From NCBI GenBank assembly GCA_025267735.1, contig CM046307.1, forward strand, positions 49,271,395 through 49,335,394: a stretch of 64,000 nucleotides of DNA, given 5' to 3'. A program made the position numbers and the translations under genes. Below are positions 1 through 12,500 of this stretch, piece after piece. Numbering within the stretch: position 1 is the first letter of the stretch; each line of letters opens with the position of its first letter. Below the pieces are notes generated by a model, which worked only from the letters and a program-made list of their open reading frames with translations, made no database searches and was not told where the DNA came from. This DNA is from Mactra quadrangularis. Lineage: Eukaryota > Mollusca > Bivalvia > Venerida > Mactridae.

Positions 1-1030
1 CGTCACTGGTAATATTTTTATATATTTATATCTATGAATGTATATCCATGATAGGTGTAACCAAATCGCTGCTAAAATCGTCACTTGGATTCCGTCACTT
101 GGATTCAAACAAATTTGTTTATTGTACACTTTGTTGAATCTTGTAATCACAAAAAATCGAAACAAAAATCTTAATATTCTGGATGGTGATTTTATTTATT
201 TAAAGGTACATGTATATGAATTTATTAAAAGAAAATCAGTACATAGATTTACCTAACTCATACATTAACAGATTATTGAAGTTAATCCAAAATGAAATCA
301 ATCAAAACATCTATTCACGACTTGTAACCGTATAAAATGATTAAAGCTATCCTAAAAGATGAAAAATAAGTAGTTTTCTTTTAATTTCATTTCTTACGAC
401 TTTAAACTGTGTGATATGATTTTAACATACGTCATTATTGAAATATATTCACTTATTTATATACATATACTTTATATATTCATTCGTGTTATTTCTGTAA
501 TTGAAATTTATAAAACAAAAAAGTAGGAGTTCATATGTCTGTATGCATGATTGCTTATCAGTCATTAAAGGTATTTAAATGGAATATTATGACAATATCA
601 CAAATGTACAGACAGACGTCATTATGCTAATTCAGGCAAAGATAATTGAAATTTGACGGGGCGTGTATCCATATACTATTTCTATTATTTCAAGTCTGTT
701 TGGGTGGTTGAAAACAATGAAGATTATAACTATAATTGTTAAACTGTGAATATTTTAAATGGATCTTATACAAGTCAAAGTATACGGACAGTATTGTTTC
801 GAAATTTAGATATAAAACTGAAATGGCTCTACTCATGCATGTATATCAGAAAAATATTCATTTTGTTATTTCAAAACATGCAAATTTATTGTATAGACAT
901 GTACTTGTTGCTCTTATATGTATATAAGAAGTTATATTTTATTCATGTATTTTAGGAAAAACTGACCATGTACGTCGAAATATATAACACATGTTTAGTT
1001 TCAACATAAATATCAATATAAACAAAACAT
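1..1030. other. AT-rich non-coding stretch
   Basis: I see no convincing exon, RNA gene or element end here. The short open frames have no recognisable product and lie in AT-rich sequence. Confidence 0.5.
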
Positions 1031-1035
1031 ACTAT

Positions 1036-1313
1036 AGGCGGATCTAGCGGGGGGTCAGGGGGTCCTGACCCCCCCCCCAGAATCTCTAAATATACCTGTC
1101 CATTTGTGTTTTTTACTTTAAGTCATTTTTAAGTAGTATAAAGCAATTTTTCTCGGTGCTTACCATAGATTTAATGGTTATGTAGTTTTTATTATTAATA
1201 TGTTGCATTATTCTGCAAAATGTGTATAATGTGGTTATTGTTCAAACGTTTGGACCCCCTCCCCGCTTATAAAAAGTTCGGACCATCCCCAGAAATCAAT
1301 CCTGGATCCGCTC
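1036..1313 (+). mobile_element. MITE of the GGCGGATC family, copy 1
   Basis: The ends are a short imperfect inverted repeat: AGGCGGATCTAGC on the left, and GGATCCGCTC on the right. The interior next to each end is rich in G or C runs. The same body occurs at 3269-3497 and, in the opposite orientation, at 47662-47850. No coding capacity is seen. No clean target duplication was found for this copy. Confidence 0.7.
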
Positions 1314-1386
1314 ATGATACATTTAAACATCTAATTATATATAAAATAAGTCTAATGCATTTATTATTGTGGCATATTTACTTGTC

Positions 1387-1680
1387 ACGTAACTATTTAA
1401 CCAAATAGTTAACTAGTTAATTAAGTGGTTATCTAGTTAACGTACACAGGCGGCCGGCTTGGTCCCTAATCAAAAACACTATATATACATTTATTGTACA
1501 CATGTGTATAAAGTGCTTAAGATTCGGGACCATGCCGGTCGCCTGTGTATAGATACGTGATAACAGGTTAAGTAGTTACGTAACTAGATAACTACTTTAT
1601 TAACTAGTTAATTATCTGGTTAACTAGTTACGTAACTGGTTAACTACTTACCACTTATACAAAATATCTCCAACTGGTCA
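1387..1680. repeat. Degenerate TAACTAGT/GTTAACTA simple repeat
   Basis: The stretch is made of variants of TAACTAGTTA and GTTACGTAAC, so it is locally palindromic on both strands. A 103 bp MITE (1445-1547) sits inside it and splits the array in two. Confidence 0.7.
1445..1547. mobile_element. Short TA-flanked MITE with 23 bp inverted ends
   Basis: The left end CACAGGCGGCCGGCTTGGTC is mirrored by the right end GGACCATGCCGGTCGCCTGTG. TA dinucleotides flank both ends (1443-1444 and 1548-1549). A related shorter copy is at 7955-8011 and a single end lies near 18950-18966. Confidence 0.8.
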
Positions 1681-1797
1681 TTGATTATCTAGTTAATTTT
1701 GTGGCAGGAATACGCCACCATAATTCATACATTATGATATTAGGTGTGTACATACATTCATAAGTAATATTAATTTCATTATATGTATACTATATGT

Positions 1798-1915
1798 TAT
1801 TTAATAAGTGATTTGCTATAGGTCCTGTTTTTTTTCCGAGGACCAAAGCCCATGGGTCAATATGACTGTTCCGATGAAAAAATAACAGGGCATATATCAA
1901 ATCACTTATTTAATG
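1798..1915. repeat. Inverted-repeat element (AAATAAGTGATTTG ends)
   Basis: About 40 bp at the left, including AATAAGTGATTTG and a CCTGTT block, is mirrored at the right by AACAGGG and CAAATCACTTATT. It is probably a MITE. A further diverged outer copy of the same end lies near 2065-2095. No target duplication was assigned. Confidence 0.6.
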
Positions 1916-2310
1916 ACTATTATACTAAATAACTACTTACGGACCAGTTTTTGATATTGTCCCTGTTTTGTCAATCAATCAGAGTTCAGAAATTTGACCA
2001 GGGCCCTGTTTTCAGTTTTATTAAACAGGATTTGCAGTATTGTGCATTGAATTTGGCACTTTACAGGGCAAATAACACTTAATTATTTAATAAACATGTA
2101 TATATATAAAACTTGCGTTTCTTACCTTTTTAAGATATTTACTTTCAGTGCATGAAAGTGCGGAAATTTGCACACGTAAATAATGTTCATGTACTGAGTT
2201 CTATTTTCCCTTCTCATGTACCCAATGTGCATAAGAGGTAGACACGATATCGACCAGACACCGTATGCGCCCCTACTTATGACACCATCAGTTTTGTCCT
2301 TTTAACCCAC

Positions 2311-2596
2311 AACCCGGGTCGATAGCGCAGTTGGTAGCGCGCCGGGATTTGGATACTCGTGCCCGAGGGGGTGCGGGTTCGAATCCTACCCGGGGAGGTT
2401 ATACCCTTCCATGAAAATTTGACAATAATGTCGATTTTCCTCCATTGATTAGATAATATGAAGAAGTTTCCGGCCTTGTGGAAGGGTGGGTACTGGTTAT
2501 AGACAATGGTCCAGGAAAGCTAGGTTAGGTGCGCTGGACGCCGTGAAATGACCTAAAATTGTGTTGATACGGCGTTAACTCCAATAAATAAATAAA
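2311..2596 (+). mobile_element. Full-length tRNA-derived SINE (family A) with 11 bp target duplication
   Basis: The head carries RNA polymerase III promoter boxes: TAGCGCAGTTGG (A box) and GGTTCGAATCC (B box). The body follows with a 3' domain ending GGCGTTAACTCC and an AATAAATAAATAAA-type tail. The 11 bp sequence TTTTAACCCAC flanks both sides (2300-2310 and 2597-2607), which fixes the ends and suggests a young insertion. Other copies are at 47034-47321, 46490-46968 (interrupted) and 18636-18690 (partial). Confidence 0.93.
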
Positions 2597-2607
2597 TTTT
2601 AACCCAC

Positions 2608-3259
2608 GTCCGGGCAGCAGTATCAGTGCTTTGATATCTCTTGAGAGCGTGACATATTTCGTATGGCAGTGTTAAAATACGTAGTGAATGCTTCATGTAG
2701 AATTGTCCCTATCCCAATCATGGTTTGAATATTTTAGAAACCATTATACATTGTATCTGTTTTCAAAATATGATATTTTTATTCACTGCTCTATGTTAAT
2801 CATTTCGGAATAGACCAAGTTTGTAATACAATAAATTAAACATTTTGATATGAGTTAATTATTATCTCCCTTTGTTATGAACATTTTGGGGTTTTTTTTA
2901 TTTTGTTCATATTAAAAGTACATTCATATTTTACGAGTTTACATTATTTTTGGAGAACCTAAATTTTCGAAAACTGTATATTTTGGACAATGTTCGTACA
3001 AGCTTTTAAAGCATTCACATTCTATCAACTGTTGCTTATCATTTTGTACTTCTGAACTAGAAATGATAACAAAATGTTTCTTGTAATTGGATTAAAAAAA
3101 GTAATTTATCTTAACGTATGAGGGAAAACTGGCATATTGTTGACTTGTGGGGTCAAGCTTTCCAAAATGATCATATCCTCAAGTTTCATCAACTTAGACG
3201 TAGTTATCAAAAAAAAAAGATCCAAGATGTGTTTTCTTCCATTCCATGAAACTCATGTT
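2608..3259. other. Non-coding stretch
   Basis: Nothing recognisable apart from one TTATCTCCCTTTG motif near 2862, which recurs across the window. Confidence 0.5.
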
Positions 3260-3268
3260 GGGTTCCAT

Positions 3269-3497
3269 AGGTGGATCTAGCGGGGCTCAAGGGGTCCCAC
3301 AACCCCTCCCTGAAATTTCCAAAATATACCCGTTCATGAGTGTATTTTTGTGGTTAACAACTAAACAACATAGATCTAATAGATTTGTAGTTTTTTATCA
3401 TTAATATGCTTTGTTATCCTACAAACAGTGTACATGTATATTGTGGTCGTGGAACGAACGTGTGAACCCCCTAGAAAAAAATTAGGAGCAGGTCATG
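3269..3497 (+). mobile_element. MITE of the GGCGGATC family, copy 2
   Basis: The body aligns by eye with 1036-1313 (GTGGATCTAGCGGGG at the left end). The 8-9 bp GGGTTCCAT occurs on both sides (3260-3268 and about 3497-3505). That length fits an 8 bp hAT-type target duplication, although the terminal repeats are too short to be sure of the superfamily. Confidence 0.7.
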
Positions 3498-3505
3498 GGT
3501 TCCAT

Positions 3506-5020
3506 TAAGTACCAGCGTAACTGAAGAATGTTTAAAAGTGTCGAAATCTAGAGTAATTTAGATTCATTAACACTCCCTTGACCGATTTAAGCAAGGAGTT
3601 AAGAGGAATTGAATAATTTCGTAAAAATTAAGTGTATTGTATTGTAGCTAATGAACTGCCCTCGCTCCGTGAAACAACTTCAGGGGGTGAATTAAGTATT
3701 TTAACTTTACAGCAAAAATACAAATAAATCCTTTAAAATTAGTCTCGTCCGTTTTAGGTCCCTAACTAGAAGTCATGGGCGTTAAAAATAGCGGAATACA
3801 ATATCTGGAGAACGCAATCACTATATAGAATCACTTATACTGGGTACAAATGTATTTTGTTCTCTTAGTGAAATACAACGAACTCTTGCCCATCAAACAA
3901 CTGTGTAGTTTTGATTCAAAGGGGTCCTGCACCACCCAGGTTCGTCAAAGATAATAAATAGCGTCTCGGTGGATGAGGAACGTGCTAGTCGCATATGCAT
4001 GCACAAAATGCACTTCGCGCTTCAAAGCTTAATTTAAGCAATGCTGAATGTCGAGTTCTTGCCAGACTAGTTTGACCGATCGTTGCCGTTTTAATCTAAC
4101 GATGCTCGCATGATTCTATTTCAAGTGAACTTACCAGTTTAACCATGATTATTTCTTGGAATGCTTTTATGACTTTTTAAGTCGTTAACCTAAACAATAT
4201 GACGTCAGTTATTTACTTAAGTATGGCATCAATTAGACATAGTTAAGGTAGTTTATCCCCAATGCCTGTCTTCAGCCATGTACATATTTAAAAACATTGA
4301 CGTAGGATTACGAAATATGGCAATGCCCAATCATTACATCTAAGAAATCACCATGCATGGATTCGATTTTATGTATACAAAAACATTATGTTGCAAATTT
4401 ATTAATGAAAACTTTATAGAACTGGGTTATTATCTCCCTTCGATATGAAAATGGAGTAGTTTTTAATTTGTCCAAACAAATATTAGTTGAGACAATTAAA
4501 GTCATTATATGAAGATATATTCATTGACAGTAGACTTGAAAACTATTTTACAACCACGAAGTTATCAAAATATAACATGCATTCGAGACACAATAAACAG
4601 TTCGAAACATTCTGTTTTCTACATTAAAGTTTAACAAAGTGTCCATTTCTTTAAAAAAAAAAGTGGGGTAATTTTACACTTAACTATATTTATTTATACG
4701 CTAATGTTCAATATATCTGAGCCACAACAGTTTTAGAGCTGAATTATGTAATTCGGAGTAAGTTATTTCTCTATAGTATGACTTCATCTTAAAAATACCA
4801 TTGTTTTCAGGTCAGTATGATTGACAACCACATTCTACTTTCGGTTTCGATCTACTTTCACTGTGAAAGGCAATAAATAACAAAAACACATTTAAGCGAT
4901 ATTTGCATTTATTTAAAAAAAAATCTTGTTCATTGTTCATTAGAGATGTTTAGAATAAATAATGTCTTTTTCATTGCAGTCCAAAACATTGTTACTTTGA
5001 AAATGGAGCTTTAAAAATCT
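3506..5020. other. Non-coding stretch
   Basis: I see no exon or element boundary. A TTATCTCCCTTCG motif occurs near 4429. Confidence 0.5.
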
Positions 5021-5024
5021 GAAT

Positions 5025-5067
5025 TTGGGAAAATATTAGTAATGGCCCATTACTAATATTTTCCCAA
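5025..5067. repeat. Perfect 21 bp inverted repeat with 1 nt centre
   Basis: TTGGGAAAATATTAGTAATGG is followed, after one base, by its exact reverse complement. It lies 30 bp before the MITE at 5098. Confidence 0.85.
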
Positions 5068-5097
5068 TTTACTATGGATTGTACTGCTGGATAAAAC

Positions 5098-5202
5098 CTG
5101 GGGCCCGTATTATCAAGCGTCTTACGACCATTTTTAGTCCTAAATCCTTCTATATTGTATTGTTAAATTATCGTAAGATTTTTTGATAATATGCTGCCCT
5201 GG
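5098..5202. mobile_element. Short MITE, ends CCTGGGGC / GCCCTGG
   Basis: The left arm (CCTGGGGCCCGTATTATCAA followed by CTTACGA) is mirrored by TCGTAAG, then TTGATAATATGCTGCCCTGG. The inner TCTTACGA block also occurs in the MITE at 25962-26220. Confidence 0.65.
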
Positions 5203-6180
5203 TTAGTAAAACATGGAATATTTTGAATGTCGTTAAGATTTGTCTTTAGAGTTTACATAAATGACCCAGGGGTGTGGATTTCCTAGTTATTTCCCACTGG
5301 TCCTGGGACAAGTGATTTCTTAAAATGTACTTGTCCGGGATGAAAATGCACTGGTCCAGAAGTTCAGTATTCAAAAAGACATATTGAGAACTATGATACA
5401 TACTATAAGTAATGATTGATAATAGACCATATAATACAGTGTAGGTCACTGTTAAATTTGACTAAAACATTTACACTAGACATTTACATTATTGAGTAAT
5501 TCTACAACTGAAATATCTATTGTCCGCGGACAAGTCTTTCCATGCCACCTATTACAGTAAAACTCGGATATAACATACTCGCTGGGCCATAGAAAAAAGC
5601 TTTGTTATAACCGAAGTATGTTATATCCATATAGTATGCTAAGTATGTTATATATAAGGATGAAGAAAAAATGGTATGTTTTAACCGAGTGTATGTTATA
5701 ACCGAGTATGTTATATCCGAGTTTTACTGTATTATATATTCAAGGACCACAATGGAAATAAGGGATGTTTATTCTCTTTTTTGTGTTATCTTTTGTGTAT
5801 GTAATATAGATGGCATAATATTATTATCATGTTTTTTTTATTATTATATGTATGATGATTTCATGTTAATTTATATTTTTATACATAAATAAATCTATCA
5901 ATCTAAGTAGGATAAATATATTTTCTTGTCCACAGACAAATTTTTATGAACAAGTCGGGCGAGTCGGGCATAGAAGTTTCACACCCTTGTGACTTGTATT
6001 AGCTTTCAGAGAAATGATATTCTACCTTAAATGCATTTAACATAATTATCGGAAACACTCGCATTTTACAAATAATAAATAATTTAATAATCACTTTACA
6101 CTAATTATAGTCAATACAAATTATGAATTAATTATCTTTTCTCGACATTACTTCAAAGGCTAATGGAACGTGCACATAAC
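5203..6180. other. Degenerate repeat interrupted by a MITE and a LINE-tail-like fragment
   Basis: Repeated ACTTGTCC/GGACAAGT blocks occur at about 5310-5340, 5520-5535 and 5928-5960, either side of the MITE at 5555-5729. From about 5741, GGACCACAATGGAAATAAG matches the start of a second fragment near 22540 and runs into ATAAATAAATC near 5885. This resembles the 3' end of a non-LTR element. No gene is seen. Confidence 0.5.
5555..5729. mobile_element. TA-flanked mariner-type MITE, 175 bp
   Basis: The left end CAGTAAAACTCGGATATAAC is exactly mirrored at the right (GTTATATCCGAGTTTTACTG). The inverted repeat extends to about 28 bp. TA lies on each side (5553-5554 and 5730-5731). The interior consists of further ATGTTATA/TATAACAT repeats. 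Confidence 0.9.
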
Positions 6181-6208
6181 ATGCAAATGTGCTGAGCGTA
6201 TATAAATA
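6181..6208 (+). promoter_or_regulatory. Octamer plus TATA box upstream of gene 1
   Basis: A perfect ATGCAAAT octamer (6181-6188) lies 10 bp before TATATAAATA (6199-6208). The ATG of gene 1 is at 6302. Transcription starting about 25-30 bp after the TATA box would leave a 5' UTR of roughly 65-70 nt. The elements are seen; their use is inferred. Confidence 0.6.
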
Positions 6209-6301
6209 CAGATTGGACCTTTGTTTTAAGTGTCTTTTACATCAACAGACTCGCAAACGGTGACAATACTGTACAGGAAGTTTTAAGAGTTTCATTTAAC
6301 A

Positions 6302-6565
6302 ATGAACGGACTATTTTTCTATATTAAACTATTTAATGTTATCATTCGCGTGACTCACGCATTTGTTTTCGTCAAGTATGAGATTCAACAACAAGGTTCC
6401 AAACTATTCATACCTTGTGCGGTGGAAGGACTTTTTACCCACAACACCGGAGTAGTCTGGGACGATATGCCAGGGTCATGTACAGTTTTATCAGCTGAGG
6501 AGATTTCTCTGATTCCTGAAGAAGCTACTCTTTTAAAGAGACGCGCCGCCATTTATTTTTACAAG
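6302..6565 (+). CDS. Gene 1, exon 1 (residues 1-88)
   Basis: The ATG is in context AACAATGAAC. The exon is exactly 88 codons and ends at AAG|GTATGT. It holds the putative signal peptide, both cysteines (C39 and C60) and a W-D-D motif at 53-55. Confidence 0.75.
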
Positions 6566-9500
6566 GTATGTATCGCTTGTAATGGGGGTACTTTGGGCGT
6601 AATGAAATAACAAGATTCCGTGGTTTTCTATTCCAAAAATGTAAAAAACTTACCTGAGGTGACGAGTCTGGCCGCCATTTAATAGTGCAGCTGATCATAA
6701 CAAAATCATGTGATTACCGGCAGTGGCTATGCATTGATGATTGGTCGACGCAAAAATCATTTCGGCGTGACCCCCTGAGCGATAACAAGAGATCCTATAC
6801 GACGGCGGTCTATAGGATATCTGTTAACAGAGATTTGTACTACACTACAGCTAACTGATTTTGTGTATGCAAATGATACGTAAATTTTATTCATTGTTCC
6901 AGGCTAATATTATAGGCAATACGTGCGTATTTTATTTTTTGTGCTATTATTATATTATTATTTTATATTATATAATATTATTATAATCTTTACTTCCAGG
7001 AAGGTTGGCCACAAATTAAAAACGAAACATATTCCATTTGGGAATTTCCTGGAAATTTCGGTATAGGAGCTCGATTAGAAGTTTACTTTAACATACCTTA
7101 CTCTGAAGGCGGCTCGTAAGTTTTTGTTTGTATATTAAAGGTCTTGATCCACGTGGGTACATTTGCTGTGTTAAAGGTACTAGTTCACAGACTTGGTTTA
7201 TTTTTTCATAGTTTCAAAGTACTATTCAGTGTCTGAATTGTGTCAAAAAATAATTCTTATTATTTTAAGACAAGCTGACCTGTATGTAGCAATATATATA
7301 CAATAAAAGTCACAAAAATGCACTAAAATTATCTGTACCGTGACATACGGGGTAGAGTTTTACTACATGAAACACCAACATTTGTAGTTGTATGTCAATT
7401 TGCACTAAAATTGTCATTATCAAAACACTACTTTCCTGCTTCCAAAAATATTTCCATACAATTTTGATAGTTTTTGAAAAAGTTGATGTATAAGTTTAAA
7501 TCTGTGAATGAGTACCTTTAAGTTTAGATGTTTGTTTTGATGTTTTGAATGTGCATTATGTTTATTTGTTTGCTTTTCATGTTTACTTGTATGCATGTAC
7601 ATCATACATGTATGTTATATTGAATGTGTTACTGTGAATATCTATGTACGTTTTGTAATAATGTAATTCCATTATTGTATGCCTTTTACATTTTTGTTTG
7701 ACAAATTGATATAAGGCAAAGTTCAAACACTGTTGTAACTTGTAATTGATTGCCATGCAAAATTTAATACCGGTTTTAGCAATGTGCGGTGAATCAGAAC
7801 GGAAGTGGTTATTTCGATAAAATAACTATGAAATTCCTGTGCAATGAGCTACACATGTTTTTGTCTTCGTTCCTTGTTATTCATGTTAAAGCATAGAAAT
7901 AACACAAAACATGGCGAGTGTGTCACTCGAAGAACGCGCTATTGCATTTGGAATCACAGGCGACCGGCAATATATAGTGTTATTGATTAGGGACCGAGCC
8001 GGTCATCTGTGGTTGGAATGATCAAAGCTAATACCTCTATCAGATAAATATGTCCATTTTCAATCGTTCGGTGACTATGTTATCATTAGAAATATTTTTG
8101 ACTTGAATATTATAATAGAAAATAAACTATTTTCTATAATTCGATCGAAAATAACCAGATTACTGTTTATATAAACAATACAATGAACTAATTTACTTCA
8201 GGGGATGCTCAGGATGAAATAAAATATATATTATTAAAATATGTTTTATTAGTGGCTTGTTGGATAAGTGGTTCTGTGTTCTACCATTACAAGCATGATT
8301 GACCAAGGTGGTTGTTTATCAGTCAAACTAATTTTATTAAAATGAACTATACAACTTGTATTTTCAAAACTGCCCACCTATGGAATGGATTGATTCATTT
8401 TTTAATGTAAAATACATAATTAATGATTTTTAATTAAAATGTATTCTCAATTTTAACAATTATTGTAGCATCTACCTCAGCATATGGACTGACCGTGGAA
8501 TTATACTGATTGAGATCGCACTACTCCAGACAGGTATTATAAGGATGTACTCTAAGACTGAGCCCGATACTGTCGGTCTGGATGTACAAACAACCTTGGT
8601 TGAAATAAACAACAACCAAACTTATATTGCTGTTTTTGAGGCAAGGGAGACAGGACTCAAGGTATGTCTTATTAAACTAATACATTTGTATTTTAAAGGG
8701 ATATACAGGCAAATGACTGTGCCAAAAGTATAGAACCAAGTTTAGTCTTCAGAACAGTGTTAAGAACGTAACAAATCACTTACTAATAACATTTGTCACT
8801 TATAACATTCAATTGAACGAATTAAAACATGTGGCATACTCATTATTGAAAACGAAAGTAGGATACTGAGGGAATCACCAGGCTATTTATAGATTTGTTA
8901 TATGTACTTGCTGAAATTAAACATTTCCATTGGTCGCATCTTGTTCAACATTTTTAGGCGGTTAGGATATCTTTTTAATTGAATTGTACTAATGTTGCAC
9001 AATAACAAGCTCTAGTATCTTCTTCTCAGTAAGTGCATATTTAACACTAATCTATTTTTAGCTTACCTGACCCACGTGGGTCTAGTTAGGAAACACCCCA
9101 AATATTAACAGAAAATAAAGAAATATTTTGCCAAGTAATATAACCGTGTGTCTGGTGCATTCACAGTTATAGCGAGGAATAAATATAAAAAATCACTACG
9201 CATATACGAATGTAATAAATCGAACGAAAATCGAGTAATATTTTGTCATGACAAATCATTATACAAAAATTTATGCAAGCGGAAACGCCTCGCGTATGAA
9301 AAAACAAAAATTATAGAATTTGAAAAATTAAGACATGCAAAACCTAAACAATTTTGGAAATATTTTAAATCATCAAAAAGTAGTTCTTCTAATATTAGTT
9401 TAGAGGAATTTAAAAATTACTTTTCTGAATTAAGTAATGGTATTTTTAACGCTAATGATTTTGATTCTGAACGTTTTTGCGAAAATCATGATTTTAACGA

Positions 9501-12500
9501 TGTAAATAATCCTAGATTTGAAGAATTGGATGTTCATATAAGTACTAATGAAGTAAAGAATGCCATTAAATTATTGAAAAATAACAAAGCATCCGGTTGT
9601 GATTTTATTTTAAATGAGTATCTCATTTCTTGTTCTGATATTTTATGTTCACATCTATGTGATATTTTTAACTCAATCTTAGAATCAGGTTATTTTCCAG
9701 ATAAATGGATGGAGGGGGTTATTGTTCCTATACATAAAAAGGGGCCATTAAGTGATGTTAATAATTATAGAGGGATAACCTTAGTAAGTTGTCTATCCAA
9801 ACTGTTTACTACTATATTAAATACTCGTATTAATAAGTTTTGTGAAGCTAACGATTCAATTTCTGCTTCACAATTTGGGTTTAGGAGGGGCAAATCAACC
9901 GTCGATGCTTTGTTCATTTTATCGAATTTAGTAAATAATTATTTGTTTGAAAATAAACGATTGTATTGTGTTTTTGTAGATTTATGTAAATGTTTCGATA
10001 CTATATACCGAAACGCACTTTGGATGAAACTTTATAATATTGGTATACAAGGTAAACTACTTAGAATCATTAAAGACATGTATCAAAAGGTGAAATCCTG
10101 CGTCCGCAGTTGCAATTCCTTCTCCGAATTTTTTGAATATTCTGTTGGTCTGAGACAAGGAGAAATAATGTCTCCAATCTTATTTTCATTGTTTGTTGAA
10201 GACCTAGAATTATTTCTTCAACAAAGTTCCTCGTCTGGTATTCAAATTAATGATATTACTTTAATTTTATTACTTTTTGCAGACGATATGGTTATCATTG
10301 GTGAAACGCCCCAAGAGTTACAAAGCAATTTAGATCTATTACATACATATTGTCAAAAATGGGGGTTGGAAGTTAATACAACAAAAACAAAAATTGTGGT
10401 TTTTCGAAAAAGGGGTAGGGTATTAATAGATGAAAAATGGACTTATAATGGACAAGATATTGAAGTTGTTGATTGTTTTAACTATCTAGGAACGTTATTT
10501 AATTACACCGGGACGTTTCACCTGAACCAGCATTATATAGCAGGCAAAGCCCTTAAAGCATTAAATGTATTGTTATTTAATTGTAATAAGTTTAAATTAA
10601 AACCGAAGCTTTTATGTCAGTTGTTTGATTCATTCGTTGGATCGATTCTAGAATATTCCTCTGAAGTTTGGGGTTTTGACAAATGTAAAGAATTAGAAAG
10701 AATACACCTTAAATTTTGTAAACGTATTTTAAATGTTCGTAAATCGACATCATCTACTGCTGTTTATGGTGAACTGGGTAGATACCCTTTATACATCAAC
10801 AGATATGTTAAAATTCTAAAATACTGGTTTAAAGTTCTGCAATCTGACAATATTATTACGCTTCATGTTTATCAACAGTCTTTGCAGAATTTTAACAATG
10901 GTGCTAGAAACTGGATTTTTAATCTGAAAAAAATGTTGAATAATTATGGCTTTCATTATGTCTGGGAAAACCCACTTTCTATCAATCATAAATCCTTCAT
11001 AACTATTTTTAAACAACGCATTATTGATAATTTTATACAGGATTGGGGTTCTACAAAGGAACAAAGCAATGCATTATTACTGTATAATAATTGTAAAACT
11101 GTTATTGAATATGAAGAATATCTAGACATTTTACCGTTTGATTTGCGATATTTGATTACCAGATTAAGAACTTCAGCTCATTCTCTTAGAATACAAACTG
11201 GAAGATACTCGCGTAATAACATACCTAGAAACGAAAGATATTGTCAGATATGTAACATTTTAGATATAGAGGATGAATACCATTTTGTTATAACCTGTCC
11301 TGCATACTCGAACATTCGTAAAACTTATATTAAACCATATTTCTTAAATAGACCTTGCATGATGAAATTTATCGAACTTATCCAATCGCATAATAAAGAT
11401 ATTTTATTAAACCTCGCACTATACTGTAAAAAAGCAATTTTCATTAGGAACAATATATTAAGTCCTCTTGGTTAAATTTACATGTATGTATTCTAATATA
11501 TTCTCCTATCATTTCCCAAATATTGATATAACTGTTTACATATGCTTGTAAATGTTTATTGCCGTATATACAGGTCCTCCATGATTAAGTTTACGCGCAT
11601 GTATTCTAATAAATTTTCATATCCTCCAAATATTGATATAAATGTTTATATATGTTTGTAAATGTTGATTGCATCATATCCATGTCCCCTAGGTAAAATT
11701 TACATGCATGTATTCTAATATATTTTCCAAATAATGGTATAACTGTTTATATATGTTTGTAAATGTTGATTGCATCATAAACATGTACTCTAAGTAAAAT
11801 TTACATGCATTTCTATTCTATATGTTTGTAAATGTTGACGGCATCATAAACATGTGCTCTAAGTAAAATTTTACATGCATTTCTATTATATTTTCCAAAT
11901 AATGATATAACTGTTTATATATATTTGTAAATGTTGACTGCATCATATGCATGTCCTCTATGTTGCATTTACATGCCTGTATTCTTATATATTTTCCAAA
12001 TAATGATATAACTGTTTATATATGCTTGTAAATGTTGATTGTATCATATGCATTTCCTCTATGTTGCATTTACATGCATGTATTCTTATATATTTTCCAA
12101 ATAATGATATAACTGCTTATATATGTTTGTAAATGTTGATTGTATCATATGCATTTCCTCTATGTTACATTTACATGCATGTATTCTTATATATTTTCCA
12201 AATAATGATATAACTGCTTATATATGTTTGTAAATGTTGATTGTACCATGTACATATCCTCCAGGCTACATTTACATGCATGTATTCTTACATATTTTTC
12301 AAATGATGATATAACTGTTAATATATGTTTGTAAATGTTGATTGTACCATATACATATCCTCCAGGTTGCATTTCTTTTTTAATATATGTTCCTATTTTT
12401 TCCAAATAGTGATACATGTACAACTGATTATGTATGTTTGTAAATGTTTAATGCCTTATATACATGTCTGCTAGGTTAATTATCATGTATATATTCTTAT

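Noticed and set aside
9148..9171. GTG at 9148 as the LINE ORF start
   Set aside because: Bases before 9172 belong to the target MITE, as the empty copy at 55747-56294 shows. The frame there is chance read-through.
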